DNA from: an uncultured Collinsella sp.
Lineage (GTDB): Bacteria; Actinomycetota; Coriobacteriia; Coriobacteriales; Coriobacteriaceae
Assembly: GCA_938036665.1 (NCBI GenBank)
Contig: CALHWR010000020.1
Span: 1 to 15,399, forward strand
Direction: 5' to 3'
Length of the DNA: 15,399 bases
Shown here: in pieces, positions 1-7,680 of the stretch
Numbering within the stretch: position 1 is the first letter of the stretch
Layout of the letters: each line of letters opens with the position of its first letter
Notes under the pieces: generated by a model
Told to the model about the DNA's origin: nothing
The model's database searches: none
What the model saw: the letters and a program-made list of their open reading frames with translations, nothing else
Position numbers and translations under genes: made by a program

Positions 1-142
1 TCGCGCTGTCGGAGTAGAACTCGTAGGGGGGATAGTCGGGGCTGGTACCCATGACCAGCACCAGCTTGCCGCTGGTGGAGGTCTCGGGAGCGGCCACGGC
101 ATCGGAGGGGACGCTGTCGGGGGTGAAGGTGTCGGTGGAAGC
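1..142 (-). other. Segment resembling the mature N-terminus of an amino-acid ABC transporter solute-binding protein
   Basis: Codons 95-141 of the left-edge frame encode a Thr/Ser/Pro/Ala-rich stretch such as normally follows a lipoprotein cysteine, and then GTSPDYPPYEFYSD. This is the typical first strand and ligand-pocket start of SBP_bac_3 binding proteins for polar amino acids. No signal peptide or lipobox precedes it here, because RsfS sequence occupies that place. It therefore looks like a fragment taken from another locus. The exact junction cannot be fixed without the parent sequences, but it should lie near 140-145. Confidence 0.7.
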
Positions 143-424
143 GACCTTCTCCTCGATCTCGTCGACGATCGAATCGACCTGACGGTTATTGGTACCGGTG
201 GCGAGCACAAAGTAATCGCACACGTCGGAGAGCTCAGTCAGATCGAGCACCTGCACGTCCTCGCCTTTCTTGTCGTAGGCGGCCTGCGCGGCGGCGCGGG
301 CGACATCCTCGGCGGCGACACCGCTCGCGGACAGGGAGGCAGCGGTGCGGTCGGACGTGGCAACGAAGCTCTTGTGCTCCACACCTTCAAGAATCTGCTC
401 GTCGGTCATGGTCTCGTCGGCCAT
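1..424 (-). CDS. rsfS: RsfS N-terminal half joined in frame to a solute-binding-protein segment (partial)
   Basis: The reading frame opens at ATG 424 and is unbroken for 141 codons to the window edge. The start is supported by AGAGGT five bases upstream. Residues 1-45 are a polar extension. Residues about 46-94 match the first half of RsfS (ribosomal silencing factor, binds L14 and blocks subunit joining), with DKKGEDVQVLDL, DYFVLATG and RQVDSIVDEIEEKV. From residue 95 the RsfS pattern stops: the second half of the domain, with its VVVH and LExLW-type motifs, is not there. Instead the frame reads a Ser/Thr/Pro/Ala-rich linker and then KLVLVMGTSPDYPPYEF, the first strand of a type 3 amino-acid ABC transporter binding protein. 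The gene lies 28 bases after yqeK, the place where rsfS is expected after obg-nadD-yqeK. The RsfS identity of the first part is clear to me; the joined product as a real protein is doubtful. Confidence 0.75.
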   Translation of the reverse strand, partial: MADETMTDEQILEGVEHKSFVATSDRTAASLSASGVAAEDVARAAAQAAYDKKGEDVQVLDLTELSDVCDYFVLATGTNNRQVDSIVDEIEEKVASTDTFTPDSVPSDAVAAPETSTSGKLVLVMGTSPDYPPYEFYSDSA

Positions 425-452
425 GGAATACCTCTTTCTAGACACACCCGAG

Positions 453-1061
453 CTAGCGCAGCTGGGCGTAATGGTTGTAAATCGTAATAGCCGTGGGATA
501 AAGATAACGCCCGGACTGGATCACGTAGACCAGACCCTGCGCAAAACAGGAGAAGAACAACTCGTCAAGCGTCGACTCCCCCACCATCTTGCGCAGCGCA
601 TGGGCATAATCACCATGGCGGTTGGGCTCGATGGCATCGGCCACAAAGACCACCATATCGAGCGGCGTCATGTCGCAGGCGCCAACGGTGTGACGGTCGA
701 CAGCCTGGAAAACAGCAGACGATAGCTCGGGAAAAAGCTGCGGAAGCTCATAGGCGGCAACCGGGCCATGCAGCAGCGGTGTCGCGGCCGAAGGAGAGCC
801 GGCAACCTTAATGCCGTAGTGCAACGCGCGGGCCACGAGCTCGTCGTCGGAGAGCACCTTATCCCAGTCGTGAATCAGGCCGGCGGCAGCGGCATCAAAG
901 CGGTCAACGCCGTAGACCTCGGCCAAATGAAGCGCGGTCTCGGCAACACCCAGCGAATGCATGTAGCGCTTGCGCTTATCCTTCATACGCACATCAAGCA
1001 GCTCTTGAATGCGCTTAAGCAACGCGCGCTCATCGCCTTCAAACTGATCCTCTACCGACAA
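453..1061 (-). CDS. yqeK: YqeK-like HD-domain hydrolase (symmetrical Ap4A-type)
   Basis: This 202-residue protein has the HD-superfamily metal ligands in order: H35 (MHSLGVA), H64-D65 (GLIHDWDK), H98 (LLHGP), H124 (DRHT) and D142 (FVADAIEP). The pattern is that of the YqeK family, which hydrolyses diadenosine tetraphosphate symmetrically to ADP in Firmicutes; that activity is taken from the family. It is soluble, with no signal or membrane segment. It sits 12 bases after nadD and 28 before rsfS, the usual nadD-yqeK-rsfS order. The start given is TTG at 1061, preceded only by a weak GGGGG. The nearby ATG in the gap is out of frame, and an internal TTG at codon 15 is possible, so the first residues are uncertain. 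In Gram-positive genomes YqeK is often made next to or fused with NadD. Confidence 0.88.
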   Translation of the reverse strand: MSVEDQFEGDERALLKRIQELLDVRMKDKRKRYMHSLGVAETALHLAEVYGVDRFDAAAAGLIHDWDKVLSDDELVARALHYGIKVAGSPSAATPLLHGPVAAYELPQLFPELSSAVFQAVDRHTVGACDMTPLDMVVFVADAIEPNRHGDYAHALRKMVGESTLDELFFSCFAQGLVYVIQSGRYLYPTAITIYNHYAQLR

Positions 1062-1073
1062 CGTAGACCCCCA

Positions 1074-1751
1074 TCACTCAAAATCTTCTTGACCCAGATC
1101 GGTATACAGCCCGCGTTTACGAATATAGCCGAGCACGGACTCGCTCGTAAGATAGCGCACGCTCATGCCACGGGCAACTCGCTTGCGAATGTTGGTCGAG
1201 CTAATCGCCAGCGCCGGAATCTGGATATAACGCACGTCAAACGGCAGGCCCGACTCTTTAATTCGCGCGCGAGCAGTATCGATATCAAAGCCCGGTCGCG
1301 TCGCCGCAATAAACGTGGCAAGCTCGGCGATTCGGTCGGCATCATGCCAGGTCACAATATCTATAATCGCGTCAGCGCCCGTAATAAAGTAGAGCTTTAC
1401 CTGAGGCGGGTAAAAGTCGCGAAGGGCATGAAGCGTATCGGCCGTATAGGTCACGCCCGGACGGTCGATCTCGAATCGGCTCGCCAAAAAAGCCGGATTC
1501 GCAGCGGTGGCGAGGACCGTCATGGCATAACGGTCCTCGGCAGGCGTCACCGGTTTGTCGAGCTTAAAGGCGGGAGAGCCGGCCGGCATAAAGAGCACGG
1601 CGTCCAAGTCGAGCGACTCGCGCGCCTGCTCGGCGGTAACCAAGTGCCCGTAGTGAATCGGGTCGAAGGTGCCACCCATGATGCCAAGCCGAAACTCCTG
1701 ACCATCCTTGATAGGCAGCTCAGGCAGACCAATTCCACCGCGCAGCGACAT
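1074..1751 (-). CDS. nadD: Nicotinate-nucleotide adenylyltransferase
   Basis: This enzyme transfers AMP from ATP to nicotinate mononucleotide, giving deamido-NAD, a shared step of de novo and salvage NAD synthesis. The 225-residue protein shows the nucleotidyltransferase signature GGTFDPIHYGH at residues 26-36 and the ISSTNIR motif at 183-189, both phosphate-binding elements of the family. The middle part has the expected FMPAGSPAFK and FITGADAI segments. Length is within the family range, with about 20 residues before the first strand. The ATG at 1751 follows the obg stop by only three bases. Its Shine-Dalgarno (GGAGGG, about 10 bases upstream) lies within the last codons of obg, so the two genes are probably translationally coupled. 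Confidence 0.95.
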   Translation of the reverse strand: MSLRGGIGLPELPIKDGQEFRLGIMGGTFDPIHYGHLVTAEQARESLDLDAVLFMPAGSPAFKLDKPVTPAEDRYAMTVLATAANPAFLASRFEIDRPGVTYTADTLHALRDFYPPQVKLYFITGADAIIDIVTWHDADRIAELATFIAATRPGFDIDTARARIKESGLPFDVRYIQIPALAISSTNIRKRVARGMSVRYLTSESVLGYIRKRGLYTDLGQEDFE

Positions 1752-1754
1752 GAC

Positions 1755-3232
<1,478 letters not shown>

Positions 3233-3234
3233 AC

Positions 3235-3277
3235 AAAAAGAGGGAGACCCTTGAATCCTAAAACTCAAGTGCCTCCC
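3235..3277 (-). terminator. Intrinsic terminator or attenuator between rpmA and obg
   Basis: Read on the minus strand, GGGAGGC (3277-3271) pairs with GTCTCCC (3248-3242), with one G-U pair. After a single mismatch, CTTGA (3269-3265) pairs with TCAAG (3254-3250). The loop is ten bases. A TCTTTTT run follows at 3241-3235. This is a complete hairpin plus U-tract, 25 bases after the rpmA stop. It would end most rplU-rpmA transcripts and lower the flow into obg. Confidence 0.8.
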
Positions 3278-3302
3278 ACATATGTGCTCTATGAAGGGTG
3301 AA

Positions 3303-3560
3303 TTACGCGTTCGCGAGCGGGCGTACGCTGACCCTGTGCTTGATACCCTTGTGGAACTCAACGGTACCGTCGACCAGCGCGAACAGCGTGTCGTCCTTGC
3401 CACGGCCAACGTTCTCACCCGGGTGGATGTGAGTGCCGTGCTGACGGACGAGAATCGTGCCCGTGGTTACCGTCTGGCCGGCATAGCGCTTCGTGCCAAG
3501 GCGCTGACCGCGGGAGTCACGGCCATTACGGGAGGAACCGAGTCCTTTTTTGTGTGCCAT
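3303..3560 (-). CDS. rpmA: 50S ribosomal protein L27
   Basis: This 85-residue protein matches L27 over its whole length: [15 protein letters not shown] at the N-terminus, which reaches toward the peptidyl transferase centre, then [16 protein letters not shown] and HPGENVGRG. It starts directly with MAHKKG, so it lacks the cleavable leader found in Firmicutes and some others, and no ysxB/prp protease gene lies between rplU and rpmA; the two facts agree. The ATG at 3560 has TAGGT 8 bases upstream. It follows rplU by 33 bases and is followed by an intrinsic terminator. Confidence 0.97.
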   Translation of the reverse strand: MAHKKGLGSSRNGRDSRGQRLGTKRYAGQTVTTGTILVRQHGTHIHPGENVGRGKDDTLFALVDGTVEFHKGIKHRVSVRPLANA

Positions 3561-3593
3561 TGTGTATACCTACTCTTTCGTTACGAGTGTAAT

Positions 3594-3968
3594 CTACTCG
3601 GCGACGGGAGCCTCGGCAACAGCCTCGGCCTCTGCCTTGACAGCCTTCTTGGCGCGGGACGTAGCCTGGACCTTCACGATCTTCAGCTTGGTGAGCTGCT
3701 GACGGTGACCCTTCAGACGACGATAGCGCTTACGCTTGTGGAACTTGAAGACCAGCTGCTTCTCGCCCTTGAACTGCTCAACGATCTGAGCGGTAACCTT
3801 GGCCTTGGCCAGCTTGTCGGGATCGGTGACGATCTTCTTACCATCGTTGAGGAAGATGACCGGCAGGGTGACCTTGTCGCCCTCATTGCCCTCGATCTTC
3901 TCGACGGTGATGACATCGTCGGTGGCGACCTTGTACTGCTTGCCGCCCGTGTTAACGATTGCGTACAT
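3594..3968 (-). CDS. rplU: 50S ribosomal protein L21
   Basis: Structural protein of the large subunit that binds 23S rRNA. MYAIVNTGGKQYKV at the start and KFHKRKRYRRLKGHRQQLTK in the second half are standard L21 signatures. I place the start at ATG 3968, giving 124 residues, and not at the ATG seven codons upstream (3989). The reason is that a GAAGGG Shine-Dalgarno lies about 9 bases before 3968, within the longer frame, and known L21 proteins begin MYAIV. The end is an Ala/Glu/Val-rich tail of about 18 residues beyond the usual core. A strong promoter lies about 40-70 bases upstream, so this is the first gene of an rplU-rpmA transcript. Confidence 0.97.
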   Translation of the reverse strand: MYAIVNTGGKQYKVATDDVITVEKIEGNEGDKVTLPVIFLNDGKKIVTDPDKLAKAKVTAQIVEQFKGEKQLVFKFHKRKRYRRLKGHRQQLTKLKIVKVQATSRAKKAVKAEAEAVAEAPVAE

Positions 3969-4010
3969 GTTTACTTGCCCTTCATGCATCAGTTAGTGCA
4001 ACAGTCGAAT

Positions 4011-4039
4011 ATAGTAGCAGGCGATAATACCCCCGTCAA
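4011..4039 (-). promoter_or_regulatory. Sigma70-type promoter of rplU-rpmA
   Basis: On the minus strand TTGACG (4039-4034) and TACTAT (4016-4011) are separated by exactly 17 bases. Each hexamer differs from consensus at one position. The transcript would begin near 4004 and carry a leader of roughly 36 bases before ATG 3968. The -35 hexamer contains the TGA stop of the upstream TIGR03936 gene, so the promoter is packed into the gene end. Confidence 0.8.
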
Positions 4040-4848
4040 CGAGTATGTGGAGCAAATCCACAAGTTCGCACAGGTATGGGGCTGACGAGTCGGCCCTCGT
4101 CGTCCTCGCATGCTTGATTCTGACGCTCGACATCGTAGGAGCAGATGGTCACGAGGTCTTGCATACCGGTGGAAACAATAGGTGCATCGACGCCCGGGGT
4201 CAAGCCCTGCAACAAAACATCAGCAGCAGAAAGCAAAATCTCCGGACGCATGGAGCCCTCGTTGTCGGCATGGGTGTCGAGCATGAGCACCAGATGGTCC
4301 GGACGCTCCCCCGCCGTGAGCTCATAGCCCACCAGTGTGTGGTCAAGGTCTAATCGCTTGCTCTTCTTACCGCGCGCATAGTCAATACCATGACCCGCGC
4401 GCAGCATGTCAATCGCGGCGCGTACCTCATCGGCGCTCACGGGCGCCTCGGGATCCAAGTGCAGGTCGATGCGATACGACAGGCGCGTGAGCTGCGCCGT
4501 CAGCGCCGGCGTGCGCACGTCGATGTAGGCAGCCTCGATAGGCGCCAGATCGGCTGGGGACGCGGAGGCCAGGCGCTCAAAAGCCTCGTCAAGCGCGACG
4601 AACTCAGTCATAAACAGGTCGTACCACTCGCAGGTCGACGACGTGCCCACGGGCAGCGCCGACGAAAAGCCCACGCGCATATGCGGCGAGAAACCCTGTG
4701 TCACGGCATAGGGCAGGCCCGCACGGCGCACGATGCGCTCAATGGTATGGATTAGTTCCAGATGGCCCAAGTACTTGAGGCGATCACGCTTGCCGTAGCG
4801 AACGCGCAGCCTAAAGAGCGTGGGATTGTCGGTCAAGCGCTCACTCAT
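4036..4848 (-). CDS. TIGR03936/DUF2344 radical-SAM-associated protein
   Basis: This 270-residue protein begins with the family pattern RVRYGKRDRLKYLGHLELI, followed by AGLPYAVTQGFSPHMRVGFS and ALPVGTSS. It is the usual partner of the TIGR03960 radical SAM protein: in many bacteria the two are fused, and here they are separate but overlap by four bases (ATGA), so they should be co-translated. The molecular role of the pair is not established to my knowledge. The frequent place next to RNase G, rplU, rpmA and obg suggests a link to RNA or ribosome maturation, as inference only. The typical RNase E/G gene (rng) between this gene and rplU is missing here; a promoter takes its place. Confidence 0.88.
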   Translation of the reverse strand: MSERLTDNPTLFRLRVRYGKRDRLKYLGHLELIHTIERIVRRAGLPYAVTQGFSPHMRVGFSSALPVGTSSTCEWYDLFMTEFVALDEAFERLASASPADLAPIEAAYIDVRTPALTAQLTRLSYRIDLHLDPEAPVSADEVRAAIDMLRAGHGIDYARGKKSKRLDLDHTLVGYELTAGERPDHLVLMLDTHADNEGSMRPEILLSAADVLLQGLTPGVDAPIVSTGMQDLVTICSYDVERQNQACEDDEGRLVSPIPVRTCGFAPHTR

Positions 4849-6722
4849 GCGCGATCACCCATCAATACGTTCTTGGCGTGGAGCGTGGGACAGATTCCGC
4901 AACCGGTACACGACGTGCGGGTGCAGTCGGGCGTCGTGACGCCCTCGAGCGAGCGACGGTACTCGCGCTCGAGGAAGCCGCGCGTGCAGCCGGGGCTCAC
5001 ATGCTCCCACGGCAGGCGCCAGTCCAACTCGTAGGGCAGGTGCACCAGCTCGTTGAGGTCGATGCCGTTTTTGGCAGCAGCCTCCTTCCAGTTATCGAGC
5101 GAGAAATGCTCTACCCAGGCGTCAAAGCGAGAGCCAGCGCGCCAAGCATCGATGATGACGGGCGTCATGTCACGACCGGCGCGGGAGAGCGCGGCCTCGA
5201 TGAGCGAGGTCTCGGCATCGTGGTAATGCACGCGGACGGCACGGTTGCGAACGCTCGTGATAAGCAGTTTCTGGCGGCGCTTGACGTCGTCGTAATCGAG
5301 CTGCGGGCACCACTGGAAGGGTGTTGCCGCCTTGGGGATGAATACCGAAACAGAGATAGACACCGAAATAGACCCGCGGCGCGCCTTGGGCACCACGGAG
5401 CGACCGAGCTCCAGCACGTGATCGGCCAGGTTGGCGATGGCCACGATGTCCTCGTCGCGCTCACCGGGAAGGCCCATCATGAAGTAGAGCTTCATGCGGT
5501 TCCAGCCGGCCTCGAAGGCCGCCTTGGCCGCTCGGTCCAGGTCCTCCTCGGTCACGTTCTTGTTAATGATGTCGCGCATACGCTGGCTGCCCGCCTCGGG
5601 CGCGAACGTCAGGCCGCCCTTCTTTTCGCCGGCGACCGACTCGGCCATATCAACGCCAAACGAATCCAAGCGCTGCGACGGAATGGACACGCGAATACCC
5701 GTGTCCTCCAGACGACGGTTGAGCCTACCGAGCACGTCACGGATGCAGGAGTGGTCGGTCGTCGAAAGCGAGGTAAGCGACACCTCGTCATAGCCAGTCT
5801 TTTCCAAGCCCTGGATCACCGATGACACGATCTGGTCGGCCGAGCGCTCGCGTACCGGACGATACGTCATGCCTGCCTGGCAAAAACGACAGCCGCGGGC
5901 GCAGCCACGCAAGATCTCGATAGACAGGCGATCGTGGACGAGCTGCGCATACGGCACGCACGACTGCGACAGCGGATTCGTGGCGCCGAAATCCTCGACG
6001 ACGCGCTTGTAGACCACGGCCGGAGCATCCTTGCCCTCGCGCGGCACGGTGTAGCCATGCGGCGAGCAGAGCTCGTCGTGACGAATCTCATAGAGCGACG
6101 GCACGTAGTTGCCGGCAATGGATGCAAGCTGCTCAACAATCTGCGCGCGCGGGACTCCTTCGTTGCGCAGGCGCCGATGCAGCTGGCAGGTCTCGAGCAG
6201 CGATTCCTCGCCCTCGCCGATGAGGATGGCATCGAAGAAGGCCGCGTACGGCTCGGGGTTGTACACCGAGGGGCCGCCGGCGATGATGATGGGGTCGTCT
6301 TCACCTCGGTCGGCCGCTAACAGCGGAATGCCAGCGAGATCGAGTGCCTCGAGGAAGTTCGTCACCGCCATCTCGTGCGGCACATGCAGACCGACGATAT
6401 CAAACGAAGCAACGGGGGCAGCGCCTTCGAGCGACAGCAGCGGAATGCCCGCCTCGCGCATGGCGTCACCCATATCGGGCCACGGCACATAGCCACGCTC
6501 GCAGGAGATGCCCTCGGCCTGGTTAAGGATGTTGTAGAGGATGGCGATGCCCTGGTTGGGCAAACCAACCTCGTACACATCCGGGTAGATCAGGCAGCAA
6601 CGGTAGTCGGCATCGACCTTGGAAAGCGTGCCCCACTCGTGATCGATATAGCGGCTCGGCTTTTCGACCTTGGCGAGCAGCGGCTCAATTAAATGAAAGC
6701 AGTCTTGATACGGAACGCGCAA
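4845..6722 (-). CDS. TIGR03960 family radical SAM protein with B12-binding-like N-terminal domain
   Basis: This 625-residue protein has an N-terminal region that resembles a cobalamin-binding fold (DIVGLHVPHEMA, IIIAGGPSVYNPEP, AILIGEGEE) but lacks a clear DxHxxG. Then comes the radical SAM core with the [4Fe-4S] ligands C274, C278 and C281 in RGCARGCRFCQAG, and the later MKLYFMMGLPGE strand. A cysteine group at C600, C605, C608 and C611 near the C-terminus could hold zinc or a second cluster. The substrate is unknown. The start is TTG at 6722 with AGGGG seven bases upstream, ten bases after the DUF697-like gene. It overlaps the TIGR03936 gene downstream by four bases, which strongly suggests a joint function. 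Confidence 0.9.
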   Translation of the reverse strand: MRVPYQDCFHLIEPLLAKVEKPSRYIDHEWGTLSKVDADYRCCLIYPDVYEVGLPNQGIAILYNILNQAEGISCERGYVPWPDMGDAMREAGIPLLSLEGAAPVASFDIVGLHVPHEMAVTNFLEALDLAGIPLLAADRGEDDPIIIAGGPSVYNPEPYAAFFDAILIGEGEESLLETCQLHRRLRNEGVPRAQIVEQLASIAGNYVPSLYEIRHDELCSPHGYTVPREGKDAPAVVYKRVVEDFGATNPLSQSCVPYAQLVHDRLSIEILRGCARGCRFCQAGMTYRPVRERSADQIVSSVIQGLEKTGYDEVSLTSLSTTDHSCIRDVLGRLNRRLEDTGIRVSIPSQRLDSFGVDMAESVAGEKKGGLTFAPEAGSQRMRDIINKNVTEEDLDRAAKAAFEAGWNRMKLYFMMGLPGERDEDIVAIANLADHVLELGRSVVPKARRGSISVSISVSVFIPKAATPFQWCPQLDYDDVKRRQKLLITSVRNRAVRVHYHDAETSLIEAALSRAGRDMTPVIIDAWRAGSRFDAWVEHFSLDNWKEAAAKNGIDLNELVHLPYELDWRLPWEHVSPGCTRGFLEREYRRSLEGVTTPDCTRTSCTGCGICPTLHAKNVLMGDRA

Positions 6723-6732
6723 CAGAAAACCC

Positions 6733-7662
6733 CTAAGCAGCGAGATCGGATGCGTCTTGGTAGGACGCCATAGGACGGGTAGCGCCCGCGACCGTGGTCA
6801 CCAGATCGCGAACGCGGGAGAACGTGGCAGTGACCACCTCGTTGGCACGGCTGTAGTCGACATCGCGCTCGTAGAGCGAAACAAGCGCACGGCCCATGCC
6901 ATAGGTGCCCGCGGCAGCAGTGAGCGCCTTAACGGCAAACCCAATATGCGGCGTCTGCTTGACGAGCGCGCGGGTGACCGCGCGGATCACAAGACCGCCG
7001 GCAAGCACGCCCGCGACCTCGTAGCCGCGCTCAGGCTTAATGCCGCGTCCAAAGACGGCAGCGAGCTCAAAGAGCATGCCCACCTGCGCCAGCGCCATAA
7101 CGGGATAATCGGCGCCCGGCAAAAACACCAGCGCACCGGTCGCCATATTGGTGAGCGCGCACGAGGTGATGATACGATTAGCTGCCGCGATGCGCATAAA
7201 GGCAAAGTTCGCCGCAAAAGCCGTTTCCTTGTCGGTGCGATCGAGAATCCAGCGGGCAAGCGTCTCGAGCAGATACGTCTTATCGGTTGCCGCCACCACG
7301 CCGAGCATGGGCGTGGACTCCTCGATAAACGGCACCTCCACAGCAGACTCGGCAAGCACGCACACGGGCGCGCCGGCGATCACGAGCTCCTGCACGGCAC
7401 TCTCCAGGCGGTCGGAACCACACGAGAGCACCAGTACCACATCGGTATCGGTCTTTGGAGCAATTCGCTCCTCCCCCAGACGCTCGACGCGCACAATGCC
7501 CGAGGTCGCCTGCGGCACAAAGGCGTCACGCACCGTCTCAGCAAGAAAGCGCGAGGCGGACGAATCCAGATAGACCGAGACGCGCACCGGCGTATCGGAA
7601 TCCTTCTTAACGGACGCGCCCATCTTAAAAGCGCGGGTCAGCTTATCTACGGGAATTTTCAT
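6733..7662 (-). CDS. DUF697/YcjF-like protein with a degenerate GTPase-like N-terminal domain
   Basis: The C-terminal part of this 309-residue protein (about 150-265) has the DUF697 pattern: the NRIITSCALTNMATGA stretch, LPGADYPVMALAQVGML, and two later hydrophobic segments near 213-232 and 240-262. In known proteins this domain follows a GTPase domain. Here residues 26-140 look like the remains of such a domain: strand DVVLVLS (74-80), AGAPVCVLAES where the NKxD strand would be, and a helix ending LARWILDRTD. No P-loop GxxxxGKS, DxxG or NKxD is present. ATG 7662 has GGAGG 8 bases upstream, and the gene follows rodA by 18 bases. Its place at the end of the mre-mrdA-rodA run suggests a membrane-associated role linked to elongation or envelope stress, but the function is not known. 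Confidence 0.72.
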   Translation of the reverse strand: MKIPVDKLTRAFKMGASVKKDSDTPVRVSVYLDSSASRFLAETVRDAFVPQATSGIVRVERLGEERIAPKTDTDVVLVLSCGSDRLESAVQELVIAGAPVCVLAESAVEVPFIEESTPMLGVVAATDKTYLLETLARWILDRTDKETAFAANFAFMRIAAANRIITSCALTNMATGALVFLPGADYPVMALAQVGMLFELAAVFGRGIKPERGYEVAGVLAGGLVIRAVTRALVKQTPHIGFAVKALTAAAGTYGMGRALVSLYERDVDYSRANEVVTATFSRVRDLVTTVAGATRPMASYQDASDLAA

Positions 7663-7680
7663 AGCAAACCCCTCCAGCGG

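Noticed and set aside
3277..3286. Ten-base palindrome CACATATGTG beside the rpmA terminator
   Set aside because: Ten-base palindromes are common by chance and this one shows no partner site. It may only be part of the gap sequence.
3969..3989. Longer L21 start at ATG 3989
   Set aside because: The Shine-Dalgarno lies inside this extension and L21 proteins start MYAIV, so ATG 3968 is preferred.
5874..5905. Possible second radical SAM domain or broken cluster motif
   Set aside because: The CxxxCxxC is complete and single. The later cysteines have other spacing and are treated as a separate group.
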